Below are positions 23,161-63,985 of a stretch of 64,000 nt of DNA, in pieces. This DNA is from Pachyseris speciosa (lineage: Eukaryota; Cnidaria; Anthozoa; Scleractinia; Pachyseridae), in NCBI GenBank assembly GCA_016490735.1, contig JAEMWC010000346.1, forward strand, positions 700,001 through 764,000. The letters run 5' to 3'. Numbering within the stretch: the first letter of the stretch is position 1; each line of letters begins with the position of its first letter. Below the pieces are notes generated by a model. That model worked only from the letters and a program-made list of their open reading frames with translations. It did no database searches and was not told where the DNA came from. The translations under genes were made by a program, and so were the position numbers.

Positions 23161-23499
23161 TGTTTCGCTGACTAGTTAATGTTTACTTTTTTGACTCGTC
23201 GATTGACATTTGATTTCGTAGAATATTATCTTGATTGACACCTATACGCGTAAACGATTGAGTTAGTCGACCTTTCGAATGACACGTTTTTACACGTACG
23301 CATTCCAGAAGAGAAAATTGTAATTTCACTTCGCTGACCTGTATTGCTGACCTGTTTTTACTGTACTGTTCTGCTAACCCGTTTGCTGACCTGTATTTTA
23401 ATTGGACTGGATACGCCACAGAAATCGAATAAAAGGCAAAATCACTTTATACGATTACGTAGTCCAGTCGATTATTCGAGAACCATTTTCCTCGGACCA
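23161..23499 (+). repeat. 3' LTR of the BEL/Pao element
   Basis: TGTTTCGCTGAC to TTCCTCGGACCA. It is nearly identical to the 5' LTR over its first 285 bp and lacks the (CAA)n-containing 38-bp segment. Confidence 0.9.
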
Positions 23500-23994
23500 G
23501 GAAGTACTGCACGTTTACTATATATGTTATGAACCGATGTTAGATCTACCAAATAAGGGTTTGTTTACGTTCTTTGAAATCAACATCAGCACACGTTCTT
23601 CTGTGATCGCGTGTCATTTAAAGGGAAAGCCATTGGCGAAGCTCTCCCTTGAAGCAAATCATCTTCTACTGAAAAGGAAATACTGTTAGAAGTTCACTTA
23701 AAAAAAAAGGAGTTAAAAGTTCCTTTACTTTTAATGAAATTTCGGTATTGCTCTGCAACTTTCAGTTAACGACCAGGGGACTTTTCAGGTGTATGATACT
23801 AAGGTCCTCTTAGCACTTTCCTTTGCTTATTCTAAATTGCCTTTGCAGTTTTGAATTCAACGGAAGGGAAGGGCAAAAATCGCATTTAGGGTGTTTACAG
23901 TCGGTGAGAGAGAAAAAAGAGAAAGTAGAAGAGAAAGCAGCAGCAGAAGAAGAATAAGAATAAGAACAACAACAACAACAACAACAACAGCGTG

Positions 23995-24262
23995 TGACAG
24001 CGTGGCCATGCGGTTAGGGCGCTGGACCTGTAATGCGGAAGTCCTGGGTTCAAGTCCCGCTCTGGCCGCTAGTTGGAGAGGGTCACGCTTGTAAATAGGC
24101 AACTGGTTTGCCTCCCACCAGTTGGGTTTCTTAACCCTTTTACGTTTATTTGAATTATTTATTTCAAGTTATTTAAGTGGAATGACTGTGAATTATCTAG
24201 AGCAGCTAAGTGCATTTTCACCATAGACAAAGCATATACATTTGCATTTGCATTTACAACAA
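23995..24262 (+). mobile_element. tRNA-derived SINE
   Basis: A-box-like TGGCCATGCGG (24003-24013) and B-box GGTTCAAGTCC (24047-24057) sit inside a tRNA-like fold ending GCTCTGGCCGC. The body GGCAACTGGTTTGCCTCCC leads to a tail of TTTGCATTTGCATTTGCA. It is preceded by an AAG/AAC-rich run (23900-23988). No intact anticodon stem can be drawn, so it is a SINE, not a tRNA gene. Confidence 0.75.
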
Positions 24263-24419
24263 CAAGAACACGAAGATGGAGACGACGAAGAAGGACAAGA
24301 AGAAGTATTTCTCTTCTAAAACGTTCCGTCTAAATCAGTGAACTCCATCACTATAACATACACGTCTAAATAGATTGAAGCGTCACACGAAAACCGGAAG
24401 CAAATTCAATTTGCAGTTC

Positions 24420-24432
24420 TTTATTTTTATTA
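24420..24432 (-). terminator. Candidate polyadenylation signals of the receptor gene
   Basis: On the - strand AATAAAAATAAA gives two overlapping AATAAA hexamers, about 550 bp after the receptor stop codon in AT-rich DNA. Confidence 0.4.
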
Positions 24433-24978
24433 AATTATTATTTATAATTTTAGATGCTCTTTTGTTTTATCATATATTACATAATCAATAGCTGCTCTCT
24501 ACGCGTTGGTAAAAGAAAATTAATTTAATTTCTAAAGAGGATTACTTTTGCATTTTCTGAAATAAATAGCCACTTCTTAAGTTACATTATCAATGGAAAA
24601 TATCACTATCCTGTCTTCAAGATAGAGTGTATTAAAAAATCGTAGGTTTGGTATGAAAGATTGTCAGCAATGGGAATCGCTAAATACGCTTCTGATGTTC
24701 CATATACCAAATAATCACCCTACACATTCTTTTCAATAGGATAAAATAAAAAGGGCATTTCGTGCACTTTGTATGCAGGTTATTACTCAGTCGGAATCAG
24801 CTTCAGCGATCTTTGACAAGGTTTGGAGTAAACTTGACATGACGGCGTTATGATGGATAGACTATGAGCTGTTTGTCACTGGACCAGCTGGCCTGTTCTA
24901 GTCGATCTGATATTCTTTAACTCGCTGGATCTGTGTTGGGAACAGCAAGGTGTTTTTTAAAGGCACTAAATCTCTCCA

Positions 24979-53741
<28,763 letters not shown>

Positions 53742-54645
53742 CTGAAAAACAAAAAGATAAAGTTTCCAACAAGTACTGCCGCAAAATCCAAAATTTCCGT
53801 TTTTGTTTCACCCTATCCAATAAAAAAGTGCTCATCAGCTCCGAAAATACGTCTGCAAAGTTCATCGTAAGCACCTCCATCCGAGCGGGAGGCCGGGTAT
53901 TCTCTTTTAAAATCTACGTGTTGGGAGTGCGTCTAGAAGCCTCCAGTCTTAGCTTTATTATAAGCAAAAATCAATTTTTCACCTCATCGCTTTTCAGTTT
54001 GTGCACTTTTAGTAGGCGGAAACAGTAAAATCTACCGTACTATTTTATAGTAAACTTGTAGTGGTCAAAACTGATCCAATTGTGGATTAAGATACCGAAC
54101 GTTTAAAAGTAATCCTCATGAAATAACCTTCTGAGATGTGCATATCAACACCTCATATGAAGAAACATATACCCATACACACTCTTCGCATCCCAGCCCC
54201 GAGTAAAAACCTGGGTGACAGCCAAAGGATATCTGAAATCAGTCTATATTAGCCTTGTTTGCACCACCACGAATTACGAGGATCCAGAAAAGAAAAGAAA
54301 AAACAAACACTACTATATAATAGCAGCTTGCTAAATTCAAAAAGTAAAAGCATGTTTTTGGCAAAGAGGGAACATGAAACCAAATTCAATTTTCATCCCT
54401 CTCTTTTAAGCAAGGTACCTTTCGTGTGGACGAGTGTGATGATGAAGATGATGATGTCAAAAACGTACTTCTTTTGTTCACCCATTGATCTCACCGTATA
54501 TTAGTATCTTGGGAGGGAAGAAAGAATTCCAATAATTAGGTGATATAGTTCGTATATAATCCATTAAAACCTGAGTAGTTGTCAGTAGTGAAGACATACA
54601 ACTTTCTTCCTAATCAGTGTGAGATTTTGCTGCAATGATGCTTAC

Positions 54646-54688
54646 CTAGCACATCAACATCACAAATGTAAAATAGTGTGGTTATGCC
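54646..54688 (-). CDS. Possible additional upstream receptor exon
   Basis: A 43-nt - strand segment lies between an acceptor-like AACTGTAG and a good donor (CTAG|GTAAGC). It is open in one frame (TTLFYICDVDVL) and ends with one base, which matches the two-base start of exon 53741-53685. Only phase and splice signals support it. There is no ATG or full signal peptide. Confidence 0.3.
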
Positions 54689-57600
54689 CTACAGTTCCAA
54701 ACGTTTCCATGGCAAACAGGTTTTGACCGCGTTACGACTTTTTCGCGTCTCTCTTAAATTGTCCGGTCGCATTTGGTACGTCGTGAGATTCAATTCAAAC
54801 GCCCCAGCTTTTCAAATGCTAAGCCTTATCGTTAGGTTCGACGAACTGGTTCGTGAAAAGTACCACGCCAGCTTTACCTAAGGCTAAGATGACTTGTGCG
54901 CCTGCACAAAACGCTCGTGTAGTGACGAACAATTCGCTTGGCACGTATTTTCCGCGCCTCGACGAACGATGGGTCTGATGCGAGGAAAAGAACCCTCCCT
55001 GTTGCACTATGAAATCTGAAGCTGGTTTGAGTTGAGCGGACATTAAAACGCTAAACGTGGCCAAACTACAAAAACATATTGGTAACACAATCAATTTTCA
55101 GCGGTGCACCATGAAAGACGTGCGTTCATGTTGTCACCCCCTTTCCGCCATAACCTATTGCATGATTTCAATAAATTTTAATTTAATTTTTTAATAACGA
55201 TAGAGAGCCGATTACACAGGTACAATCTTTTCCCAGGCTGAGATTTGCTATAAAATAGAGCCTTAAAATGTTAAGATGCACGAATGGTGACGTAAGTTCT
55301 GTTAAAGGCAACTTCTTTTCATACATGTATGCATAATTTTTGTGATTCTCAGCACGATTTAAACTGGTCATTTTTTCATCTTTTTGTACTTATCCTTTTT
55401 ACACAGGCATCTTCCTATTCCAGAGTTATTTTTTTTGTCTGGAGCGAAATCATAAAAGTTCCAGAAGATGACAATAATGGTTTCGAATTTCATGAAAATC
55501 GTTCCATGAATTTGTGCAAACTTGTGAATTAATTTATTTTGTGCTTGTCGTCATTTTGCCTCTAAAATTACACTGTAATTGTTGGCTGACAAGTTTCATC
55601 CTTCCTAATGGTGCAACGTTCTGCGAAATAAAAAGCTTTTGTGTGAGTTGCTTTAACTGAAACAAAATTGCAAAAAAAAAATGGAATTGAAAAAAACTGC
55701 AAGTCTGTCTAGCAACTAGTAGCTTAACAATCTGTCTTTTATCGAGCGCCTTTTCTGTGCGTTTAGAATTTTCAGTTTAGTGATTTAAAATCAAAATGGG
55801 AGAAACCGAGGTCAAGCACATCAAATTAACTTAAGTAAAGAAGTTAAGCAGTCAGATTGGCGATACTCCTCCCAGCGAAAATTACTTCTTGCTACCACCC
55901 GACCGTAATTACCATAAAGATGTTGACATTTTGTTAAATTCTCACATTCATCAAACTGCCCATTGTTTTTGGCCAGGCTTTCAGGTATAAAAAATATGTT
56001 TTTTTTCTAATGCTAGCTCGCATAATCAAAGTCAATGTTTTAACTCCGAGAATTGTCAGTTCCTCGTCATCTTGCGGCAAGGCAAACTTACAAGGAAATG
56101 GCATAAGAATTAGCAGACAAAATGCAGCTGACAATTGCTTTGTTGAAACTATATATCCTCTTGTGGCTCTTGCATTTAACATGGGAGACAATTGAAACCG
56201 AATTTAACCCATCACTTATTCGAATTTTTTTCCTATTTAGTTGTCTAAAGAGGCATCAAAGCACAATTTCTAAAGCGCAGCCTTAAAGATCGGCGGAACT
56301 TTTCTTACCTTATCAGCACGGTATCTGATAACTCGTTGTTTGGAGGTGATCTTTGCTAGTCATTTGTTTTGAGGCAAAAATTTAATAAGCATTATTTTGA
56401 ATAGTTTACACATAATATGACCTTAGGACATCCCACTTTCTCATCAAAATCTCATTCTCAATCACTCAATATTTTCAATGAGGTGCTTTCTGACGAGAAA
56501 AAAACATTTCCGACCTTGTCGAAAGTAATCTTTGCTAGTTGAAACCATAACGATGAAAAATCAAACTAATCAATATCTGACTTGATATAGGGGGTATACA
56601 TTACTTGTCCACCGCACACCTGTAAGATATGCATAATGTTGAGGCTAACAGCGGGAAGAAACACGCCCAGATACACGGAAGGTAATATCCTGGTTCGATT
56701 AGTGGGGAGGAGTTAAACAGTAAAAATCACTATGAAAAACTTGGACGAAAATGTGTAATCTGTCGGCCGTGACACTGACTTGAATTATTTCATCGTTAAT
56801 TGCCAAGCGTGCATTAGTAATATCCTCAACATGTCAGAATTAAACTGTCAGGTGACTATGTCAAACTATAATCAACATCGATTTAAATGGTTTTCTTCAA
56901 AATTAAGAATTTCAGACCACGTAGCTTGAAAGATGTCACGCCGGACGAAGTAAATTAAGAGCGAGCTTTTGAACGAAATGTTTTCGACTCTTTAATGTCG
57001 TCATGGTCAGTCGGAGTTAAATCATTTGTTTGAAAAGCTGAGTATGCGAGATCATCAAGACAATCCCCTCTTTCTTCTTTTTACCGAAATGGCTGAAATG
57101 GTGATCAAGCCATTTATGAATTCTCTTCGGTGAAGGTAATCAAAGTTATCAAAAAACCACAAGAGGTGGCCTCTTCGTGGGCCTTGCAAATCGTCGCCTT
57201 GGCGGTTGACGCTGGGATTCAAATCGTGAACGTTAGATCGACAGTAACGCGTGCCAACATGTTTTCACTACGTTTAGCTCCAAATGTTAATCATGTTCAG
57301 CCATGTATCACAGTCTTATTAAAAGGTGCAGGACAATACCAAATTATAAGTTAACCGGACACTTTGAATGGTATCGCCATTTACACGATTGGCGGAATAA
57401 GGTTATTCGAGTTTTTTAAAACGCCTTAATGGCATTTTTTTTGTCTGTGTGTGCTCTTCGGGTAGATTTTTTTGGCCACAACTTTTTCTTGCTTTGTTAG
57501 TTTCTGATCAATCTATTTGTAACTCTTTCATGTTCGCAACAGCATGATCACAGAGAACTTGTAATAGATATTCAATACAAAAACTGAAATCAATAAGAAT

Positions 57601-58211
57601 GAAATTTAAAGTGCATCCTGTTAAATTTTTATGATATTCTCCTTTTGCGTGCATCGCTCTTTTGTTATTACCGTCGTTCCAGCGGTTTTTAACAATCTTT
57701 AACAGTGAAGCGTCATGCAATATAATTTACGGGTGAATACTGAAAGAGGAGCTGAGAAAACCTCTGGCACGTAGGTAGTTTGTTGTGTGTTTGTTGGGCA
57801 AGTTTATCTTTTTGTATTAAAATTTAATAGCAGCACCTACAACTACAAAGGAAAAGGAATGGAAACATAGTGCCGTGAGGATGATTCACAAAAGAGTCCG
57901 AGACCCCATACGAGGCAGATCTCCTAAAAATACACTAAATAATAATTCATCATGATAATAAGGGCAACAAGAGGCTACAATTAGCCTAAACTCGGGCTTG
58001 CAAAAAACAGTATTGTATCCCTAACTGGAAGTCTGTCTTTCTTACATCGGACGCATTGTGTTTAGCTTGTGTTGGAGTCTATTTCTTTAGACCCCTATCA
58101 AGATATATTCCTCTAAAATACAGCTCAACCATTGAGAACAATAATTATAACACTTGTAAAAAATATTTCTAAAAGAACAAGAAAAAGAGAAACAGAAAAA
58201 ATAAAGCCCGT

Positions 58212-58285
58212 GATATATACCACTAAAGGACATCGAACCCGGTTTAGCTGCGTCACAGGCAGGAACAATGACCTTTAGGCCACAG
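58212..58285 (-). mobile_element. tRNA-like SINE relic
   Basis: On the - strand an A-box-like TGGCCTAAAGG and a B-box-like GGGTTCGATGTCC stand about 35 bp apart. The acceptor and anticodon stems are not intact. Confidence 0.35.
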
Positions 58286-58689
58286 AGGTTTATCATCATG
58301 CAAGGTGATAAAAATAGTGTATTGATTCCAGAAAAAAACTAAGCACACTTCTTTTCGCTTCGATGGATAATTGTTTGAGAAAGGAAACGCTTATCGAACG
58401 ATGTAGGATTTTTTCGCATAAATGTGAATGGAGTCTCGGTGAAATGTGAGTAGAAAATTAATTAGCAGAGTGAAACTGTTTACAAATACGTCAATCCAGG
58501 GTCATTTGAAACACAAGAAAGGAACGTTTCTGGACAGTTTCAAGCCACTAGTACATTTGTAAAAACTAATCGCTTATCATTCAAAAATTAAAGTCCAGAA
58601 ATTGAGATATTGTGGGAAAATAGTAAATTAACTACCTGTCAAACAAAATCTCAGGGGTGTGTGATATCCCGTACTTGAGTTATTCAACA

Positions 58690-59260
58690 AAATGTACATC
58701 TCAATGGAGCGGATACGGGGAACACGGCAGTCCATCTGGAGTTAAATTTTGGTCATGTTAAAAGCTTTCTTCTCGCTGTTGAACTTGCAAACATTCGTAT
58801 AGACACTTCTCTTAACATATTAGTTGTTCAGACTTCAAAGACACAAGGTGAATCGGCGTTTTCCGATAAGTGACAACAAGTATCATTCTTGCTGTTGATA
58901 TGAGATTTATACTTCCGAATCACTCGGCCGTGAAAGGTCAAACTCCCTTTGTCTGTAGTCTCTAATTTTTGGCGCTCCCCTTGCGTCGCGTCTCCTCGCA
59001 ACTTCGCGCGCGCACGTGTCTTTCGCCCGCCCCACAATCCATCGCCAAAATTAGAGACTACTCGCAGTCTACTGAAGCAGACACGAGGAAACACGGCAGT
59101 CCATCTGGAGTTAAGTTTACTAATGTTAAAAGCTTTCTTCTCGCCGTTGAACTTGCAATCATTCGCATAGACACTTCTCTTAACATATTGTTTGTTCAGA
59201 CTTCAAAAGACACAAGGAGGATCGACATTTTCCGATAAGTGACAACAGGCATCACTCTGT
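58690..59260. repeat. About 180-bp direct duplication split by a MITE
   Basis: ACACGGCAGTCCATCTGGAG, AAGCTTTCTTCTCGC, AGACACTTCTCTTAACATAT and TTCCGATAAGTGACAAC occur at 58721-58872 and again at 59092-59247 with about 90% identity by eye. The spacer contains the MITE at 58966-59062. Confidence 0.85.
58966..59062. mobile_element. GC-rich short MITE
   Basis: AGTCTCTAATTTTTGGC at the left is mirrored by GCCAAAATTAGAGACT at the right. Between them is CpG-rich sequence (CGCAACTTCGCGCGCGCACG). Confidence 0.8.
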
Positions 59261-59328
59261 TAAAAATAGTTAGCGCTTGCGCAGAAACGCCGGAAGTGCA
59301 CTTTGTGGATGATACTCGACGACGAAAA

Positions 59329-59444
59329 AGAATAACCGTCGGTAATCTTAGACCCGGGCGACGCGCGAGACGCGCGCAGCCCGAGTAATAACCGTCGGTA
59401 ATCTTAGACCCAGGCGACGCGCGAGACGCGCGCAGCCCAAGTAA
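59329..59444. repeat. Two-copy CpG-rich tandem repeat, about 57 bp
   Basis: AATAACCGTCGGTAATCTTA, GACCCGGGCGACGCGCGAGA and CGCGCGCAGCCCGAGT repeat once with two or three substitutions. The core ACGCGCGAGACGCGCG is itself almost palindromic. Confidence 0.9.
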
Positions 59445-59449
59445 CAAAT

Positions 59450-60620
59450 GTGAAAATAAACCCTAAAGATATCTCAGTCTAATGGAAGTTGTTCTAATGA
59501 AGCTCGAATTTATATACGAACAAGCTAAAACACATCCAAAGTGACTGAAATACGAAGGAAAAATTGTGCTTAATTGTCAAACAAATACATATATGCGAAT
59601 AATACATTTCCAATCCGATCACTGAATTGAATGAAAACAATCACCCAAAGGAATAATCATTAAGGCGGAGAAACCTCTAATGCGACTCATTCTAAACTCA
59701 TGTAAGATAGGTACCGATAAGGTGAAGTGCATAAAACTTAAAGTCACATTTACTTTCAGCGTAAACACAGACAATCAACCGTTGTTTCTAATTCGAGAGA
59801 AGTAACATTAATATTCAATTTTATCTGAACAAGATGGAAGGAAAAATCATAATAACAGTGAAATATTTTATCAGAAAAAGGCATGAGTATTTAACTACTT
59901 ACCAATGAATGAAGAAGACAAATATCTGAAGAAAAAGAAAATTGAGTTAAAAGGTAGAACAAATGCGGTATTTGTGGTCAATATTGTTGGGCTACGAAAG
60001 CTACAAGATAACATCACACGATATACGTCAGAGTATTGTACTGAACGTAACTCTTGGAACAATCCCTACCACAGTTAAAGAAAGAGACAACTTTTCAGGA
60101 ATCGTTAGACAGTAATTCCACATCATAACCAATGAATGACGAATATCTATTTTGTCTAGTTTATCTTACCTTGGTAATTCCAGCTGACGTTACCGAGATG
60201 TTTGTTAGCTCAGCCGCACGAAACGTTTGACACAGACGTACGGATGAATTCATTAATTAAGAACAAATGAACATTTAGCAATTGAAATGACCAAAACAAC
60301 CGTCAGGCAAATGTAAAAATGGGACTGACATAATTAAACTACAGATCGCAAGAACTATAATAATCCTGCTCTCCAAAAAATCTTGTCCATTTTTGCCTGC
60401 TTTTGTTTAATTCGTGTGTCACTTCGCACCATTGCGCCTGTTTAGAATCTTAAGTATGCTTTCGTGAGCCAGTGATATTGAAATTTACATTTGTGACGCC
60501 TTATTTTGAGTCACTGCTAAACCGTGTCCAAAACAAACTGCTACCCACATAACTGAATAGGTTTAAGGACAAAGCTGTTCAAGTGGCCGGAACATAAGAT
60601 TTAAAAGTTTTATAAAGCCT
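59450..60620. other. No recognised gene
   Basis: AT-rich. Small - strand GT-AG bounded segments (about 59917-59939 and 60171-60184) look like splice-site chance matches. Confidence 0.5.
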
Positions 60621-60627
60621 GGTTTCC

Positions 60628-60715
60628 ATATGATCTTAATGGTCTGCGAATCGGTCTGCGACACGATCGGCGCCATGATCGGCGATCGGTCTGCGACACG
60701 TTGAGATCATATGGA
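60628..60715. mobile_element. Short inverted-repeat element with CGGTCTGCGACAC subrepeats
   Basis: GTTTCCATATGATCTTAA at the left is mirrored by TTGAGATCATATGGAAAC at the right. CGGTCTGCGACAC occurs three times in and just after it. Confidence 0.75.
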
Positions 60716-61296
60716 AACATGTGTCCCCGGCGTCTGCGGCGGTCTGCGACACACGGTCGGGATGATCGGGAAAGTAGAACTTATAGCGTAGTTGTTCGGT
60801 AACCCCTCTCCGTGATTTTCATTAATTATGGATATCATTTTTTCTAATACACATGCGTCTTTGTCGGCTTTTGTCACCTATATTTTGCGAAATGACGAAA
60901 TTAATGAACGCTCCCTGATTGTCCCACGTGACGTCATATTAGCGAAAGCATGTCATTATAGCGAAAAAGTAAGATATTAAAAGAACACAAAAATAATATT
61001 AAAGCTTCGTTTTTTTTTTTAGTATGCAATCGCAATAAAGTGCTAAAAGTATTAGTGCTAATGATTTAGTAAGTCAAATTGTAACGATTAATATTGGCTT
61101 AAGAAGCGCGATGAAAACTAGCAATGATAGGAATGCAAAATAACGACTGAAAGCAAATAAATATAAATATGTTGAAAGGTGTACTTGTAAGGTGTTTCAT
61201 TGATTGGGCGATTGATGCTACAATTACTAGTATTTGACACAAAGAAATACGTCGTGATTTGCGAAAGAGTAACAGTTTCATCCGAAAAAAGGAAAG

Positions 61297-61360
61297 ATAT
61301 TGGAAAGATATTGGAAAGATATTGGAAAGATATTGGAAAGATATTGGAAAGATATTGGCC
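61297..61360. repeat. GATATTGGAAA tandem repeat
   Basis: Six consecutive 11-bp units, last one truncated. It opens a repetitive frame without biological meaning. Confidence 0.9.
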
Positions 61361-61645
61361 GTTATTTCTAAGTAGATTAAAGGCTAAAGCAAGAAGTTAA
61401 TTAAAATAGTTCCATTCTCCTCACCCTTCTTTTGAAACATGTTAAAAGAGGAATTATGTAGAACCTATATAATAGGGCTATGGAGAACGGGAGAGCAAAG
61501 CCAGGGATGAGGGATCTAGTACAGGTTGTGAAGCTCTACGGGTTAAAAAGAAACGCTGATTAGAGGTCGGCTAGGCGCAATGATTTCCCCATTGCATGCG
61601 TACCTTCAGGGAAGAAGAAAGTTCGCTAACATTCCGAATGGATAT

Positions 61646-61876
61646 ACCGTAAAAGCTCTATTAATTCCCCCGGGGGGCTAATTTAATTTCAGGCTTAATA
61701 GTTGGGGGGGGGGGTAAAAACAAACCAACAGGGCAGCATAAAGTGTATTTCTTCAGAGGGAATGGGAGGGAATAATTACAAAATCTCGTGTCCCAAAAGA
61801 GGATGGGGGAGGGAGGGCTTATTAGAGGGGGGAGTTAATAGAGAGGGGGGGGGGCGGTTCATAGAGCTTTTACGGG
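61646..61876. mobile_element. G-rich MITE
   Basis: CCGTAAAAGCTCTATTAA at the left is mirrored by ATAGAGCTTTTACGG at the right. The interior has several runs of eight or more G. Confidence 0.75.
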
Positions 61877-62127
61877 AAATACTGCTTGCAGCTTAAAACT
61901 ATGCCTCTCGTAGCGCGGACTGTGTTGCTTACGGTTTCGGTTAGTCGCTTGCTTTCAATAAAGCCCTTGCCAGCATCTGACTTTTAGATGGGAGATAGTC
62001 CGGCTACACTCCTTTGTTATATATGCTCGGCGTCAGTTAACACCAGTGCCTTAGAATACTAAATTTTCATAGTAAAGTCTAGCCGAGATTGCTGGGGCAA
62101 GTTTCTCGAAGCTCCGGTAATTACCGG

Positions 62128-63352
62128 TGTCACAGTGATATGTGTATCCCCGTGATATGTGTATCCCCATACACATATCACTAGTGATATGTCTATCCCC
62201 TCTTTATATTACTTCAGTGTTTTGTGTATCCCCCGGTACCCTCCCAGGATACAGAAATCCCTAGTGTTTTGGGTATCCCCTCCAAAACAAATAAGGATTT
62301 CGCGGGAAATTCGCAAAGAAATAAAACACGAAGAGCGGAGATAAACATTGTAAACCATAGCATTATATATAGACTTGACGATCAGGATTTCGCGGGAAAT
62401 TGCCAAATTGCTGGCGAGCGATGGATTCAGCAAAATATGGAAACCTTTTGCAAGATGTAAAAAACCAGGTTTACCCTGAAGGGCTTACGAAACAAAACAA
62501 AATTCTCTTGCGACGATTTGCCAGAAAGTTCGAGTATGACTCGGAGTTAGACTCCTTGTTTTACTCTACCTTTCAAACGTAACACTTTTGGAGGTCAAGA
62601 ATGCAGACGTTCGAGCTTCAAATTTCGTGCATAATTTAATATCGCTAAGCACACAGACTGTGACTAAACACAGTTTTTTTCATGTCTGCCAGTTGGTTTT
62701 TTCGCTTTGTGCAATCGGACGGCTCGTTACCGCCGGAGATTGTGGTGTTCAGCAGCGATTTTGTGTATACGGTTGTATGTTCCCATTTCGCTCATGTTTT
62801 GAGCGAACTTTTATTACCAGGGGATTTCTTTACGCGAAATATAAACCAACCAAACGAGACCGACGATATAACTCTAACATACATCTACCCTTCTCAGCCG
62901 TAAAATTCGCTATTGACAATCCGACTCTCGCCTCAGTCTAATGTATTTGACGCAATTTTGCGAGTAATCAGTGTTTTGTGACCGGGGATACACATATCAC
63001 TAGCGATAAGTGTATGGGGATACACATATCACGGGGATACACATATCACTAGTGATAAGTGTATGGGGATATACATATCACGGGGATACACATACACGGG
63101 GATACACATATCGCTAGTGATAAGTGTGTGGGGATACACATATCACGGGGATACACATATCAATAGTGATAAGTGTGTGGGGATACACATATCACGGGGA
63201 TACACATATCACGGGGATACACATATCACTAGTGATAAGTGTATGGGGATACACATATCACGGGGATACTCATATCACGGGGATACACATATCACTAGTG
63301 ATAAGTGTATGGGGATACACATATCACGGGGATACACATATCACTGTGACCG
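62128..63352. mobile_element. DNA transposon-like element with long subrepeat-built inverted ends
   Basis: Left: GTCACAGTGATATGTGTATC then CCCGTGATATGTGTATCCCC and CACATATCACTAGTGATATG. Right, inverted: the same series ending CATATCACTGTGAC. The right end has expanded to about 360 bp of alternating units of TACACATATCACGGGGA and CACTAGTGATAAGTGTATGG. Between them (62300-62940) lie remnants of coding sequence. Confidence 0.8.
62420..62582 (+). pseudogene. Integrase-like N-terminal fragment inside the 62-63 kb element
   Basis: An ATG-started frame of 53 residues reads NLLQDVKNQVYPEGL, TKQNKILLRRFARKF and EYDSELDSLFY before a stop. The pattern 'YP.GL.K..K..LRR.A..FE....LFY' resembles the segment just before the H2C2 zinc site in Ginger-type transposases and Gypsy-like integrases. 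No catalytic D-D-E region follows. Similarity is judged by pattern only. Confidence 0.45.
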
Positions 63353-63704
63353 AGCCCGTTAAGCTATTTTGTTTTCCTTTCCAGATGGGAGTTTTGAAAA
63401 TTATACAATGAAGTGTTCAGCTAAAGAAACAAAATGGACTTCATTAGAGGTCACAACACGCCCTACTTTTCTTGAGATTTTGATTCAAAATACGGTTTCG
63501 GGCCGGTTAAGGTACCGGGACTTTCGCGAAACTGGCCCCAGGTAACAGTTGCCATCGCAACTTGCAAGATAAAAAGTCTTGTGTGAACACTGAAATGGTC
63601 CGGGGTGCCAGGGCGTTTATACTGAGCCTTCCTGCGCTCCGTGGTACACGTCGTGATATGTCCCGAGGGTGTTCTCAGAGAAGATAATTAGTCGCAAACA
63701 ACAC

Positions 63705-63985
63705 AAAAAGCGGTTATAAACATGGTGAAGCAACGCATTTTATGAAATCTGACTTGAGGTTTCGTATCTGGCGACATACATTTTCAAAAGTCACCTTTAT
63801 GACATGAAAAACTATTTATATTTAAAAAGAAAACCCAGATCACTCGCAATTTCTTTTTAAATATAAATAGTTTTTCATGTCATAACGGTTACTTTGAAAT
63901 GTATGTTGCCACATACGAAACGTCAAGTCAGAATTCATAAAATGCATTGCTTCACAATGTTTACAACCGCTTTATGATTTTTTTT
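63705..63985. mobile_element. Foldback element (about 130-bp arms)
   Basis: AAGCGGTTATAAACATGGTG, AAGCAACGCATTTTATGAA and ATGACATGAAAAACTATTTA are mirrored by TAAATAGTTTTTCATGTCAT, TTCATAAAATGCATTGCTTC and TTTACAACCGCTTTAT. The loop is near 63830-63850. Confidence 0.9.

Larger units (their letters stand above)
17396..23499 (+). mobile_element. BEL/Pao LTR retrotransposon, degenerate coding region
   Basis: A 6.1-kb element with LTRs at 17396-17772 and 23161-23499. Flanks are GGGAG and GGAAG, a possible 5-bp target duplication with one change. Domains in order: Gag with coiled-coil character and zinc knuckles; aspartic protease (DTG); reverse transcriptase with YMDD; RNase H region; integrase with HHCC and D-D-E; and the DUF5641-like C-terminus that follows integrase in BEL/Pao elements. 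No envelope gene. The frame changes near 18380, 19325, 20595 and 21215, with in-frame stops at 18594 and 22901, so it cannot make an intact polyprotein as sequenced. Confidence 0.93.
53760..58680. other. No confidently recognised gene
   Basis: AT-rich DNA upstream of the last receptor exon I can place. It presumably contains the receptor promoter and first exon. Isolated GT-AG pairs occur on the - strand, but only 54646-54688 also fits in phase. Confidence 0.4.

Noticed and set aside
54819..55094. - strand frame with a hydrophobic start, considered as the receptor signal-peptide exon
   Set aside because: It opens at TTG, not ATG, with a stop just upstream, and no donor in the phase required by exon 53741-53685.
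57130..57354. 74-codon + strand frame (MKVIKVIKKPQEVASS...)
   Set aside because: No similarity recognised, no splice or poly-A context, length within random expectation.
59917..60184. Tiny GT-AG bounded segments (23 and 14 nt) as receptor microexons
   Set aside because: Splice-like signals alone at this size are expected by chance in AT-rich DNA, and phase cannot be tested without neighbours.
62982..63350. Regularly repeated units resembling a CRISPR-like array
   Set aside because: Units are palindromic minisatellite pieces without variable spacers. They form the inverted end of a transposon, in a eukaryotic genome.
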